64,000 bases of DNA from Alistipes sp. (GCF_020026455.1 NZ_JAHHQJ010000004.1:124001-188000); one strand, 5' to 3'. Shown: positions 51,488 through 60,528, numbered from the stretch's first letter. Notes: a model not told the origin generated them from the sequence alone. Program-made: numbers and translations.

Positions 51488-54364
51488 ATGAAAAAACTTT
51501 TTCTGGTCGACGCCTATGCGTTGATTTTCAAGTATTATTATGCTTTTTTGGGTCGTCCGATGCGTAATCGCACCGGGATGAACACCTCTGTGGTCTTCGG
51601 CTTCGTGAAGTTCCTGCGTGACATTCAGAAACGCGAAAAACCCGATCTGTTGGGTGTGGCGTTCGATCCCAAGGGCGGCAGCTTCCGCTGCGATATTTTT
51701 CCGGAATACAAGGCCAACCGTTCCGAAACTCCCGAGGACATCGTGCTCTCGATCCCCTATGTGAAGCGGGTGCTCGACGCGATGTGCATTCCGATTCTCG
51801 AAGTGGCTGGTTATGAGGCCGACGACGTGATCGGAACCCTTTCGCAGAAGGGTATCGAAGCCGGTTACGACGTCTATATGGTGACACCCGACAAGGATTA
51901 CGGCCAGTTGGTGCGCGACAACTGCCGCATCTACAAACAGCGGGGTGCCGAGGGCAGCATCGAGATCATCGACCGCGAGGCCATCCGCGAGAAGTATGGC
52001 ATCGACGATCCGCAGCTGGTGCGCGACATCCTTGCGCTGTGGGGCGATGCCTCGGACAATATTCCGGGCGTTCCGGGCATCGGCGAGAAGAGCGCCTGTA
52101 AACTGGTCAGGGAGTGGGGAACGGTGGAAAACATCCTGGAGAATGTCGCCAAAATCCCCGGGAAGCAGGGCGAGAAGATCGCCGGATGGGCCGACAACCT
52201 GCGTCTGGCCAAGCGCCTGACAACCATCTGTCTCGATGTGCCGATTCCTTTCAACGAAGAGGACCTCACGGTTTGCGACCCGCATATCGACGACCTGCGC
52301 GCGATCTTCGCCGAGTTGGATTTCAAGGCTTTCTTGAACGATCTGACGAACCTCGCACCTGCCGAGCTGCTTCCCGACGGTCCGCATCAGGAGGCGCAGA
52401 CCCAGCTGGCGGAGATGGCACGCGCCAAGTCGGCCGCGGCGAAGAAGGCCGCGCTGATGGGTCAGGGCAATCTGTTCGGCGAGCCTGTCGTGCCGCTTCC
52501 CGCGGCGCAGGAGGTTCCCGTCGCCGAACTGCAGGCCGAAGCCGAGGCGATGCAGTTGCGGACGGCCCAGACGACGCCCCACGAATACCTCCTCGTGGAG
52601 AGTGCCGCACAGCTGCGCGAGGTGGTTGGCCTGGTGGGGAAATACCCCGAATTCTGTTTCGATACCGAGACCACGGGTCTCGACATCTTCAACGACCGCA
52701 TCGTCGGTCTGTCGCTCGCCGTGGAGCCGTTCAAGGCTTGGTATGTGCCCTTCCGGGAGGAGGATACGCCCGAATATGCATCGATCGTGCGGCCGCTGTT
52801 CGAGGACGAAACGATCGCCAAGATCGGACAGAACATCAAATTCGACCTGATGGTGCTGCGCCGGCTGGGCATCACGATCCGGGGCCGCATGTACGACACG
52901 ATGATCCTCCACTACCTGCTCGATCCCGAGTCGCGCCACAACATGAATGCCCTGGCGGAAAAATACCTTAATTACAAGCCCATCGAGATCGAATCGCTCA
53001 TCGGCAAGGGCGCCAGGCAGCTGACGATGGACCTCGTGAATGTCGAACGTGTCAAGGAGTATGCCGCCGAGGATGCCGATGTCACGCTGCAGCTCAAGCA
53101 GGTCCTCTACCCCATGGTCGAGCAGATCGGTCTCCGGCACCTCTATTTCGAGATCGAGGAGCCGATGATCGCCGTGCTGGCCGATATTGAAATGGCGGGC
53201 GTGAGGATCGACTCCGAAGCACTGGGTGTCTATGCCGTCGAGTTGAACCGCAAACTCTCCGAACTGGAGTCGGCAATCCGTGCGGAGGCAGGCGAGCCGA
53301 ACCTCAACATCAACTCCGCGCGCCAGTTGGGCGAGGTGCTTTTCGGGAAAATGCGCATTGCCGAGAAGCCCAAGATGACCCGAACCAAGCAGTTCTGCAC
53401 CGACGAGGACTACCTCCAGTCATTCGCCCGCAAACACCGGATCGTCGATCTGATACTCGAATACCGGGGCGTGAAGAAATTGCTTTCGACCTATGTCGAG
53501 GCGCTTCCCCAGCTGGTCAACCGCTCGACGGGGCGCATCCACACCTCGTTCAACCAGGCCGTGACGGCTACGGGAAGACTTTCGTCGACGAGTCCCAACC
53601 TGCAGAATATCCCCGTTCGCGACGAGATGGGCCGCCGCATCCGCATGGCCTTCATCCCCTCGGACGACGATCACCTGCTGTTTTCGGCCGACTACAGCCA
53701 GATCGAACTGCGGCTGATGGCCCATCTTTCGGGCGATGAATCGCTGATTGCGGCCTTCGAGCACGGCGAGGACATCCACGCAGCCACGGCGGCCAAGCTG
53801 TTCAACAAATCGCTTGAGGAGGTCACCTCCGAGGAGCGCCGCCGGGCCAAAACGGCCAATTTCGGCATCATCTACGGCATTTCGGCCTTTGGACTGAGCC
53901 AGCGGCTCGAAATTCCGCGCAAGGAGGCCAGGGAGATTATCGACGGCTATTTCGCCTCCTACCCCGGGGTCAAGAAGTATATGGACGATGTGGTCGAGAA
54001 GGCCAGGGAGGAGGGGTTTGTGTCGACGATTTTCGGTCGCCGCCGCTACCTCAACGACATTTCGTCGCACAATGCTGTGGCCCGCGGTCTTGCCGAGCGC
54101 AACGCCGTGAATGCCCCGATCCAGGGATCGGCGGCCGACATCATGAAGATCGCCATGATCAACGTCTACCGGCGTTTCGCCGCCGAAGGCATCCGCTCGC
54201 GGGTGATCCTGCAGGTGCACGATGAACTGGTGGTCGATATGCTCCGCTCGGAACAGGAACGCGTCACAGCGATCGTCACCGAGTGCATGGAGTCCGCCGC
54301 GCAGCTCAAGGTCCGCCTGATCGCCGACGCCGGTGTGGGCGGGAACTGGCTGGAAGCGCATTGA
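51488..54364 (+). CDS. polA: DNA polymerase I
   Basis: A 958-residue three-domain enzyme for Okazaki fragment processing and repair. The 5'-3' exonuclease domain (1-290) starts LFLVDAYALIFKYYYAF and has the helix-3-turn region VPGIGEKSACKL. The 3'-5' exonuclease is intact (Asp392 and Glu394 in DTETTGLD, then GQNIKFDLMVL and YAAEDADVTL), so proofreading is expected. The polymerase domain has Asp735 in SADYSQIELRL and Asp912 in QVHDELVVD. An acidic, Ala/Gln-rich linker lies between the first two domains (about 300-360). The start at 51488 fits the family; the frame extends 19 codons upstream without similarity. Confidence 0.98.
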   Translation: MKKLFLVDAYALIFKYYYAFLGRPMRNRTGMNTSVVFGFVKFLRDIQKREKPDLLGVAFDPKGGSFRCDIFPEYKANRSETPEDIVLSIPYVKRVLDAMCIPILEVAGYEADDVIGTLSQKGIEAGYDVYMVTPDKDYGQLVRDNCRIYKQRGAEGSIEIIDREAIREKYGIDDPQLVRDILALWGDASDNIPGVPGIGEKSACKLVREWGTVENILENVAKIPGKQGEKIAGWADNLRLAKRLTTICLDVPIPFNEEDLTVCDPHIDDLRAIFAELDFKAFLNDLTNLAPAELLPDGPHQEAQTQLAEMARAKSAAAKKAALMGQGNLFGEPVVPLPAAQEVPVAELQAEAEAMQLRTAQTTPHEYLLVESAAQLREVVGLVGKYPEFCFDTETTGLDIFNDRIVGLSLAVEPFKAWYVPFREEDTPEYASIVRPLFEDETIAKIGQNIKFDLMVLRRLGITIRGRMYDTMILHYLLDPESRHNMNALAEKYLNYKPIEIESLIGKGARQLTMDLVNVERVKEYAAEDADVTLQLKQVLYPMVEQIGLRHLYFEIEEPMIAVLADIEMAGVRIDSEALGVYAVELNRKLSELESAIRAEAGEPNLNINSARQLGEVLFGKMRIAEKPKMTRTKQFCTDEDYLQSFARKHRIVDLILEYRGVKKLLSTYVEALPQLVNRSTGRIHTSFNQAVTATGRLSSTSPNLQNIPVRDEMGRRIRMAFIPSDDDHLLFSADYSQIELRLMAHLSGDESLIAAFEHGEDIHAATAAKLFNKSLEEVTSEERRRAKTANFGIIYGISAFGLSQRLEIPRKEAREIIDGYFASYPGVKKYMDDVVEKAREEGFVSTIFGRRRYLNDISSHNAVARGLAERNAVNAPIQGSAADIMKIAMINVYRRFAAEGIRSRVILQVHDELVVDMLRSEQERVTAIVTECMESAAQLKVRLIADAGVGGNWLEAH

Positions 54365-54464
54365 TTGGGAACAAGATACGTCGGTTGAGTCTTTGGCGCA
54401 TCCGGAGCCGACATCCTTCAGGATCGGTCGTTCGACCCGGAGCGGCCGATTCCGGACGCAGGAA

Positions 54465-54494
54465 AACGCCGGACCCTGCAGCGGATCCGGCGTT
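54465..54494. terminator. Terminator between polA and the outer-membrane protein gene
   Basis: AACGCCGGA (54465-54473) and TCCGGCGTT (54486-54494) form a 9-bp stem between two convergent genes. Confidence 0.65.
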
Positions 54495-54518
54495 CCGGTG
54501 AGGCGTCACCCAATGGCG

Positions 54519-55145
54519 TCAGAAGGATATACCGACGCGTATTCCGAAATTGTTGATGTTGTCCATCGAGTAAGTCAGCACGTCGCCGCTGTTGGTCGAG
54601 TAGCTGTAATAGAGGGCTACGTGGAATCCCAGCCGATAGTCGGGCTTTGGGAATATCGACACGCCGATTTCGGGCGCAAGGTAGAATCCCCAGGTGTCGG
54701 TGTACTGCTTGACGATGTAGTAGTAGGATGACATTTCGGCATAGTTGGCACCCAGCTTCAGACCCGCATAGGGCTGGAATACGCTGTTCGTAAGCCAGTT
54801 GTATCGTCCCGTGACACCAAACGGCAGCTGGAACAGAGCGTGTTTCTGATTGGTCGTCAGGGCCGATCCGTTGCCCAGGTCGAGGGTTTGGCGCGAAATG
54901 GTCTGGAGATTGGTCTGGTAGGAGATGAAGGGACCGACGGTGATGGCCGGCGTGACGAAGTATCCGCCTTCGAAGTTCATGCCCCAGCCCGAGGCCTTGT
55001 CAGCGAAATCGCCACCCAGGGGCACACCCACCTGCCAGTCGATGTTGATGTAGGTGTTGGGGAATACCTGTGCTTTTCCCGGCATGGCCGCAGCGAGCAT
55101 GAAGGCGCAGAAAGCGATGGTTTTGATGTATTTCGATGTTTTCAT
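54519..55145 (-). CDS. Outer membrane beta-barrel protein
   Basis: A 208-residue protein with signal peptide ending MPGKAQ. The mature chain alternates polar and aromatic residues as in an eight-stranded barrel (WGMNFEGGYFVTPAITVGPFISYQT, LPFGVTGRYNWL, LGFHVALYYSYST) and ends in Phe (NFGIRVGISF), the usual BAM recognition residue. It is probably a small OmpW/OmpA-type barrel with a structural or unknown role. It lies 25 bp after the DUF4136-type lipoprotein gene and is likely co-transcribed. Confidence 0.88.
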   Translation of the reverse strand: MKTSKYIKTIAFCAFMLAAAMPGKAQVFPNTYINIDWQVGVPLGGDFADKASGWGMNFEGGYFVTPAITVGPFISYQTNLQTISRQTLDLGNGSALTTNQKHALFQLPFGVTGRYNWLTNSVFQPYAGLKLGANYAEMSSYYYIVKQYTDTWGFYLAPEIGVSIFPKPDYRLGFHVALYYSYSTNSGDVLTYSMDNINNFGIRVGISF

Positions 55146-55170
55146 GATCGGACGATTTTTTGCTGTTAAA

Positions 55171-55812
55171 CTATTTGGACAGGTAGGGTGACTGGTCGAA
55201 GGCCTGCTTGACGGCGGCGATCGTGCGCTGCTGGTTGAGGCTGGTGTCGGAGGTCAGCAGGCCGCCGATGAAGCTGTCCCACAGGACCGTCAGTTTCTTG
55301 CCGCTCTGCTGGTCGGCCTGGAGGTCCAGCATTTCCAGCAGCAGTGAACCGGCCGTGTACCCGTAGTAAACGCTGTAGGGATAGTGCCATCCGGCCCAGT
55401 CGCCCCAGTAGCCGGGAGTCCAGTAGTAGGGATAGTACCACCACCAGTAGGGGGAGTCGTAGCCCACGAAATAGGTCACCTTGCGGACGTAGCTGAGCTG
55501 AATGCCCACATTGGCGGCGTTCTTGTTTTCGGTGCGCGTGTAGCCCGCATGGTTCATTTTTTCGACCACCGTGCCGATGATCGCCATGGCGTCGGCGTCT
55601 TTCCAGTATTCGGTTTTGTTGCTGTTCCCGATGATCAGGATGCTGTCGGGGACATAGTAGGTGTCGATCGCCGTGAAGTTGGCGCCGGTATCGTGGGCGG
55701 TGTAGACCAGATAATCCCTGTGGAGATCTGACGTCGAGGGTTCTTTCTGGCACGAACAGAACGCAGCTACGAGGAGCGCGAGTGCGATGTAACGGATTTT
55801 TTTGACGTTCAT
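55171..55812 (-). CDS. DUF4136-type lipoprotein
   Basis: A 213-residue lipoprotein with lipobox AAFCSCQKEP. The domain starts DYLVYTAHDTGANFTAIDTYYVPDSILII and includes AIIGTVVEKMNHAGYTRTENKNAANVGIQLSYV, in line with DUF4136. A striking Trp/Tyr/Pro-rich loop (about 118-150, SPYWWWYYPYYWTPGYWGDWAGW) follows. Function is unknown for the family. The start at 55812 gives the lipoprotein signal; the frame stays open for 98 codons upstream, but those residues look random. Confidence 0.85.
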   Translation of the reverse strand: MNVKKIRYIALALLVAAFCSCQKEPSTSDLHRDYLVYTAHDTGANFTAIDTYYVPDSILIIGNSNKTEYWKDADAMAIIGTVVEKMNHAGYTRTENKNAANVGIQLSYVRKVTYFVGYDSPYWWWYYPYYWTPGYWGDWAGWHYPYSVYYGYTAGSLLLEMLDLQADQQSGKKLTVLWDSFIGGLLTSDTSLNQQRTIAAVKQAFDQSPYLSK

Positions 55813-56145
55813 GGTGTTTGAAATTTTGTTGGTTTGCTGTCCTGTCTGTCGTTTCAAATTTCGTTCCCTCTGCGGGCGTTTTCCGGTGCATGGTCCGAAA
55901 CATGTATAAACGAGCCGTTTTCGGGATGCGGAAAACCGGGACTTCCGTGTTCGGAAATCCCGGTTGAACGGGGCGTTTTGCGGGCCGGAGACCGAAGGAC
56001 CCGCCTGTCGGGCTGCGGTTGCGGATCGGGTGGAAGCCGGGCCCGAAGCGGGTGCTGCAGCTCTGGAAGAGACGGTGGTGGCCCCGGAAAACGAAAAGAT
56101 CCGCATACCTCGGCGGTGTGCGGACCTTTAGTGCTGTTTTCGGGT
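55813..56145. other. Gap with two hairpins upstream of the DUF4136-type gene
   Basis: About 330 bp without a gene. It holds a stem-loop at 55934-55965 (14-bp stem, fully paired only on the minus strand, followed there by TTTTCC) and the folE terminator at 56093-56125. The first could be a second stop for read-through from folE. No TAnnTTTG box for the downstream gene is evident. Confidence 0.5.
56093..56125 (-). terminator. Terminator of folE
   Basis: On the minus strand AAAGGTCCGCACACC pairs with GGTATGCGGATCTTTT, with one mismatch and one wobble. It begins about 20 bp after the folE stop and ends in T4. Confidence 0.7.
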
Positions 56146-56754
56146 CTACCGGCAGTGGTGTGAAATGAGGGTCATGAACTCCTCGCGGGTGCGGTGGTCC
56201 GAGAGGAAGATGCCCGTGAATGCCGATGTCGTGGTCGCCGACTGTTGTTTTTCGATGCCGCGCATCTGCATGCACATGTGGCTGGCCTCGATCACCACGG
56301 CCACACCCATCGGGTTGAGCGCCTCCTGGATGCAGTCGCGGATCTGCACCGTCAGCCGTTCCTGCACCTGTAGGCGGCGGGCGAAGCACTCTACCACGCG
56401 TGCGATTTTCGAGAGCCCCGTGATGTGTCCGTTGGGGATGTAGGCCACGTGGGCCTTGCCGTAGAAGGGCAGCATGTGGTGTTCGCACATCGAGTAAAGT
56501 TCGATGTCCTTGACCAGCACCATCTGTTTGTATTCTTCGCGGAAGGTTGCCGAGCGTATGATCTCCAGCGGATTTTCGTTGTATCCTTTGGTCAGGAACG
56601 ACATGGCTTTGGCCACGCGTTCGGGGGTTTTCAGCAGCCCCTCACGTGAGGGGTCCTCGCCCAGCAGGCGCAGTATTTCGGCGTAATGGCCCTTCAGCTC
56701 CTCGATGGTCGCCGGGTCGAACCGTTCCTCCTTGTGGTAATTTTTCAGTTCCAT
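56146..56754 (-). CDS. folE: GTP cyclohydrolase I
   Basis: A 202-residue enzyme that converts GTP to dihydroneopterin triphosphate, the entry step to folate and to queuosine. Zinc ligands are the Cys and His of MCEHHMLPF and the Cys of HMCMQMRGIEK. EDPSREGLLKTPERVAKAM, GLSKIARVVECFARRLQVQERLT and STTTSAFTGIF-type segments (SATTTSAFTG) are conserved. A TATCTTTG box ends 5 bases before the ATG. Confidence 0.98.
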   Translation of the reverse strand: MELKNYHKEERFDPATIEELKGHYAEILRLLGEDPSREGLLKTPERVAKAMSFLTKGYNENPLEIIRSATFREEYKQMVLVKDIELYSMCEHHMLPFYGKAHVAYIPNGHITGLSKIARVVECFARRLQVQERLTVQIRDCIQEALNPMGVAVVIEASHMCMQMRGIEKQQSATTTSAFTGIFLSDHRTREEFMTLISHHCR

Positions 56755-56759
56755 GGGTG

Positions 56760-56767
56760 CAAAGATA
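56760..56767 (-). promoter_or_regulatory. -7 box directly before folE
   Basis: On the minus strand TATCTTTG is followed by CACCC and then ATG, so the transcript would have almost no leader. The same layout precedes the queD-type gene. Confidence 0.6.
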
Positions 56768-56947
56768 ACGATTTTATTCGGATATGATCTGGGGCGTGCC
56801 CGGTGTCGGCGGCAAGGGAGCCGCAGCGGATCTGACTCTTGTGTTCGCAGCCCTTATGCCCGCTCTCCTTGTGTCCTTATGTCCTTATGCCCGCTGTTCG
56901 CTGCCGCTGGCCCGGCCTGGGGGGCTCCGCCTGGCGGTTTTCGGAGG

Positions 56948-57529
56948 CTATTGTTCGGTTGCATGGAGAAAATCCGCGAGTTTGCGTACGGCGCGGGCGC
57001 GGTGCGAAACGGCGTTTTTCTCTTCGGTCGTCATCTCGGCAAAGGTCTTCGTGTAGCCGTCGGGAACGAACAGCGGGTCGTAGCCGAATCCCTCGTGTCC
57101 GGTCTCGCGGTCGATGATCCTTCCTTCGACGATGCCTTCGAACAGGTGCTCTTCGCCGCCGAGGAGCAGCGAAATGACCGTCCGGAACCGTGCGCGGCGG
57201 TTTTCAACACCTTCGAGGTTTTTCAGCAGCAGGCGGTTGTTGGCCGCGAAGTCATGTCCGTCGGTGGCGTAACGGGCCGAATGTACGCCCGGGGCACCGC
57301 CGAGAGCTTCGACTTCGAGTCCCGTGTCGTCGGCGAAGCAGTCGAGTCCCGTGCGGCCATGCAGGTATCGGGCCTTTTGCGAGGCGTTGCCTTCGAGCGT
57401 TTCCTGATCTTCGGGGATTTCCTCCGTGACACCGCAGTCGCGGGGTGTCACAAGGGTATAGGCGTCGCCCAATACGGCTTGTACTTCCGTGATTTTGTGG
57501 GCATTGTTGGTGGCGAAAAGAATTTTCAT
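56948..57529 (-). CDS. rdgB: XTP/dITP diphosphatase (RdgB/HAM1 family)
   Basis: A 193-residue pyrophosphatase that removes non-canonical purine nucleotides such as ITP and XTP. FATNNAHKITEVQ, FADDTGLEVEALGGAPGVHSARYA, GFGYDPLFVPDG and the C-terminal SHRARAVRKL are all present. It has its own -7 box (57553-57546) overlapping the stop of the ABC ATPase gene, so it can be expressed apart from the upstream genes. The 193 bp between it and folE show only short CTTATG-rich repeats. Confidence 0.97.
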   Translation of the reverse strand: MKILFATNNAHKITEVQAVLGDAYTLVTPRDCGVTEEIPEDQETLEGNASQKARYLHGRTGLDCFADDTGLEVEALGGAPGVHSARYATDGHDFAANNRLLLKNLEGVENRRARFRTVISLLLGGEEHLFEGIVEGRIIDRETGHEGFGYDPLFVPDGYTKTFAEMTTEEKNAVSHRARAVRKLADFLHATEQ

Positions 57530-57545
57530 CGGTTGTTGTTTTGTG

Positions 57546-57553
57546 CAAAGGTA
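57546..57553 (-). promoter_or_regulatory. Probable -7 box of rdgB
   Basis: TACCTTTG on the minus strand fits TAnnTTTG, 16 bp before the rdgB start. Confidence 0.55.
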
Positions 57554-58198
57554 CTATTTTCCCGTGAAACCCGCATCCCGGGCCGCGCGTTGGAATTCAT
57601 AATGTTCGTAACGACCCCGGACGCGTCCCCCGCCGAGCAGGTAGAGATCGTCGCAGATTCCGTCGAGCGGAGTGAGCGAGTTGGCAGCGATGAGCAGCGT
57701 CCGCCCCTTCGTGCCGAGCTGCAGGATGAGCCGCTGCACGGCAAGGAGGCTTTCTGTGTCGAGTCCCCGGAACGGTTCGTCGAGCAGCAGGACCCGTTTG
57801 TTCCGCATCAGCAGCAGGAGCAGTGCCAGGCGTTTGCGTTCGGCGGGCGAGCAGGTCGCCGCCTCGGCATCGGGCGGCACGGGCAGAAACCGGAGCAGCG
57901 GCGCCGGGTCCGATGCGGGGTTGCTGCGGCGCACGAGGTCGATGCAGTCCCGGACGGTCAGCCCCGGCCAGAAATGCGGCTCCGTCTCCAGATAGGCCAT
58001 ATCGGTCCGCCGCAGGGGATGTCCGTCGGCCTCGATGCGCCCCGATTCGGGCGTCAGGAGCCCGTACAGGGTGCGGAGCAGGGCGCTTCGCCCCTCGCCT
58101 GCGATGCCGTGGACGGCATTGGACGTGAGGAGCATTGTCACGCCGTCGAGCGGCATTTGTTCCCCGTCGCGGACCCGGAGTGCGTCAATCGTAATCAT
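57554..58198 (-). CDS. ABC transporter ATP-binding protein with degenerate nucleotide site
   Basis: A 214-residue ABC ATPase. Walker B is intact (RVLLLDEPFRGLD), but the Walker A Lys is Arg37 (GIAGEGRSALL), the signature LSGGQ is replaced by CSPAERKR, and the switch His position reads AANSL. The membrane partner is the 195-residue protein encoded upstream; the two genes overlap by 14 bp. ATP binding may be weak, or the protein may act mainly as a structural subunit. The family type suggests a small exporter, possibly like cytochrome c biogenesis CcmA or a lipoprotein exporter, but nothing fixes the substrate. Confidence 0.8.
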   Translation of the reverse strand: MITIDALRVRDGEQMPLDGVTMLLTSNAVHGIAGEGRSALLRTLYGLLTPESGRIEADGHPLRRTDMAYLETEPHFWPGLTVRDCIDLVRRSNPASDPAPLLRFLPVPPDAEAATCSPAERKRLALLLLLMRNKRVLLLDEPFRGLDTESLLAVQRLILQLGTKGRTLLIAANSLTPLDGICDDLYLLGGGRVRGRYEHYEFQRAARDAGFTGK

Positions 58199-58772
58199 GG
58201 AGGTAGCGGTTGAGGTTGCGTTCGGCTCTGAAGGCGTAGCTCACCATCAGGCCGAGGGTCAGCGGGGACAGCAGCGGAACGAGGAATCCCGCGGCGCCCA
58301 ACTTGGCGGCCAGTGGCCGGCGGGGCATCCCGTCGGGTTTGTAGCGGGTGTATTTCTCCACGACGAAGTAACACAGCAGCAGTGCCGCGAACGGAATCCA
58401 TGCCGCGGCCATCCATGCCGAACGGGGGTATGCAGCGACCGTCAGCAAGGCAAAGGGCGTCGCCAGCAGGAAATAGTTGCGCCAGGCCGTGCAGGTTTTG
58501 CGCACAAGCAGGCGCGCGGCTCCCGTCTCGGGGAGCAACAGAAGCTCCAGGGGTTCGCAGTCGGCATAAACGGTGCCGCAGAGCAGGGCTGCGACGCCGA
58601 GGGCGGGGAATCCCGCATGGGGCACGCAGGCGCAGACCGCCAATGCGGCGGCGATGGCCCCTGCCGCGCCCGGATGTTGCCGCAGGGTGGCGGTCCATTC
58701 GGGCGATCCGCCGAGTAGACCGACGCTCAACAGCCGCCCTGAGTAGATACGGCGCTGCTTTTCGGTTGACAT
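58185..58772 (-). CDS. Multi-spanning membrane protein, partner of the ABC ATPase
   Basis: A 195-residue protein with about four to five hydrophobic stretches (AGAIAAALAVCACVPHAGFPALGVAALLCGTVYA, YFLLATPFALLTVAAY, AWMAAAWIPFAALLLCYFVVEKY, GAAGFLVPLLSPLTLGLMVSYAF). It starts 2 bp after the HAD gene and its end overlaps the ATPase start, so the three are translated together. I do not recognise the family. By context it is the membrane component of a small ABC system. The start at 58772 was chosen because the longer frame runs through the HAD gene. Confidence 0.75.
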   Translation of the reverse strand: MSTEKQRRIYSGRLLSVGLLGGSPEWTATLRQHPGAAGAIAAALAVCACVPHAGFPALGVAALLCGTVYADCEPLELLLLPETGAARLLVRKTCTAWRNYFLLATPFALLTVAAYPRSAWMAAAWIPFAALLLCYFVVEKYTRYKPDGMPRRPLAAKLGAAGFLVPLLSPLTLGLMVSYAFRAERNLNRYLHDYD

Positions 58773-58774
58773 GG

Positions 58775-59614
58775 TTATCTGACGGCCTCCAGTTTTTCGA
58801 GTTTGTCGTCGAGGTCGATTTTGTCGATGATGGTCTTCACGAGCACATCCATTTCCGACTCCGGGGAGTAGTCTGCCGGGCAGACGTGGTTCACGCGGTT
58901 GTCGTGGATCAGCGAGGCCATCTCCTTGCGTGCTCCCTTCTGGTCGGGGTTGTAGACGGCGATCGAGTGTCCTCCGAAATTCTTCACCAGCCGCATGCAG
59001 GGGATGTCGGTGGTTCCGTCGCCGACATAGATCATGTGTTTGAACGGCACGGGACGCTCGTTTTCGGGGATGTAGCGGTTGACCATCTTCGAATCGAAGA
59101 CCGATTCCACGCCCTTGTTGATCTTGAATATGAACTGTGTCTTGTTGGTGTAGTTGACCGCCACGGCAGGCCAGTAGGCGATGCCGTCCACGTCGTAGAG
59201 GAACGAACAGGCGTAGATCTTGCGGAATTCGTGGGCTATCTCCGTTCCCTCGATGATCTCTTTCAGCCCCGAGGAGTTGATGTAGTGCAAAATGCGGATT
59301 CCCCGCTCTTCGCCGTAACGGTTGATCCGGGAAAACCACTCCCTGACGCCGTTGAAGAGCGTCACGCGGCGTCCCGAATCCTGAAAGGCCTCGCGGCGGA
59401 GCGAGAGGCCCTTCGATTTGGCCTCCTGAATCATCCGCGCCATGTATGTGAGGACCATGTCGGCGTCCTGCTCCTCGGCGAGCGAGTTGGCCTCGGTCCA
59501 GAACTCCTTGTTGCTCTTGCCGACGGCCGGAATGAAGTCGTATTCCTGCATGTTGCCCGGGGCGAGTGTCCCGTCGAAGTCGTAGATCAGGGCTATGGTA
59601 AATCTGAATTCCAT
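58775..59614 (-). CDS. HAD superfamily hydrolase
   Basis: A 279-residue phosphatase-like protein. Motif I is IYDFDGTLAP with the nucleophile Asp, motif II is the Ser of YINSSGLKE, and motif IV is the Asp pair in VGDGTTDIPC. A large helical cap lies between motifs I and II. HAD enzymes cut phosphoesters; the length and cap suggest a sugar-phosphate or phosphonate type, but the substrate is unknown. The start at 59614 gives the conserved FTIALIYDFDGT opening. The frame continues 30 codons upstream into the preceding gene. Confidence 0.88.
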   Translation of the reverse strand: MEFRFTIALIYDFDGTLAPGNMQEYDFIPAVGKSNKEFWTEANSLAEEQDADMVLTYMARMIQEAKSKGLSLRREAFQDSGRRVTLFNGVREWFSRINRYGEERGIRILHYINSSGLKEIIEGTEIAHEFRKIYACSFLYDVDGIAYWPAVAVNYTNKTQFIFKINKGVESVFDSKMVNRYIPENERPVPFKHMIYVGDGTTDIPCMRLVKNFGGHSIAVYNPDQKGARKEMASLIHDNRVNHVCPADYSPESEMDVLVKTIIDKIDLDDKLEKLEAVR

Positions 59615-59645
59615 TGTTTTCAAGGTGTGGGATCTGAAATTCGTG

Positions 59646-60407
59646 TCAAAATATATCTGTGAAGTTGGGGTTGGTGTAGACGTCGTACTGCATTCTGAAT
59701 TCATGCATGCGTCCCGTCCGGGTTGCGGTTTTCACCTTGTATGAGAAGAACGTGTCGTCTTCAAATGCCGTGTAGTCGAAGAAGTAAAGTTTGTGATTCC
59801 AGTACTCGTAGCGGTGCAAGGAGCCTTGGTTTGCGTGATAAGGATAGAGAACCTTGTGAAAGTTCCTTACGATCCCTTTCTGCCGCGCCATTTCGAGCAG
59901 CCGCTCCTGTACGTCCTTGTTGTTGCAATAGGCCGCATAATCCGAGGTGTTGTCCAGCGGAACCCCGTTCAGCAGCATTTTGCCCTTGAAGAATTTGGCC
60001 GGAACCGGGTCCGTATCGTCGTAGTCGTATTCCTCCTCCTTGGGCATGTAGTCCCAATGCAGGCTCAGCTCCATCACCGTTTTTTCGGGCGAGACAAGGG
60101 CTGCGAAGCCGATTTCGTCCCATAGATAGTGGTCGTATCCCTTGTTGTACTCGTCTCCATACAGGATCCGCTCGCAGGGGCCGAATACCCCGATCAGGGA
60201 GTCGACGGGTATGTCTATCGAAAAACTCCTGCCGTTGTAGGTTGCGCGCTCTTCGGTAAAAACAAACAGATGCTCCGTATTTACACCCATGGCTTCGAGC
60301 TGCTCTTTCGTATATCCGGAATCCATGTAGGAACTCCGGGTTGCAGGGGAGCATCCGGAAAGGATCATACAGAGCAGATACCCAAAAAATCCGATTCCTG
60401 TTTTCAT
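59646..60407 (-). CDS. Lipoprotein of unknown function
   Basis: A 253-residue lipoprotein with lipobox CMILSGCSP. The mature part has segments such as ERATYNGRSFSIDIPVDSLIGVFGPCERILYGDE and LWDEIGFAALVSPEKTVMELSLHWDY, a repeating-strand style that I cannot place in a family. ATGs at 60407 and 60428 are both possible; the first gives a compact 20-residue signal. A TATCTTTG box (60536-60529) upstream on this strand could drive it. It heads the minus-strand group HAD, membrane protein, ABC ATPase, rdgB. Confidence 0.78.
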   Translation of the reverse strand: MKTGIGFFGYLLCMILSGCSPATRSSYMDSGYTKEQLEAMGVNTEHLFVFTEERATYNGRSFSIDIPVDSLIGVFGPCERILYGDEYNKGYDHYLWDEIGFAALVSPEKTVMELSLHWDYMPKEEEYDYDDTDPVPAKFFKGKMLLNGVPLDNTSDYAAYCNNKDVQERLLEMARQKGIVRNFHKVLYPYHANQGSLHRYEYWNHKLYFFDYTAFEDDTFFSYKVKTATRTGRMHEFRMQYDVYTNPNFTDIF

Positions 60408-60528
60408 TGTTTTCTGAAGAAGATTCATGTGTATCAATTTCGGGCTGAAATCCGTTTTTCGGCTGTTCCGGCCCGCAAACGGAGCCCGGCAGTTCGGCTC
60501 GTCATGCAACCCGATTCACTTATTTTAA

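Noticed and set aside
55813..56488. Extended open frames upstream of the DUF4136-type gene
   Set aside because: They overlap folE and hairpins and encode Arg/Pro-rich random sequence. The lipoprotein signal begins at 55812.
56820..56905. CTTATGCCCGCT/TGTCCTTATG short repeats between rdgB and folE
   Set aside because: Only two imperfect copies, with no relation to a promoter or gene.
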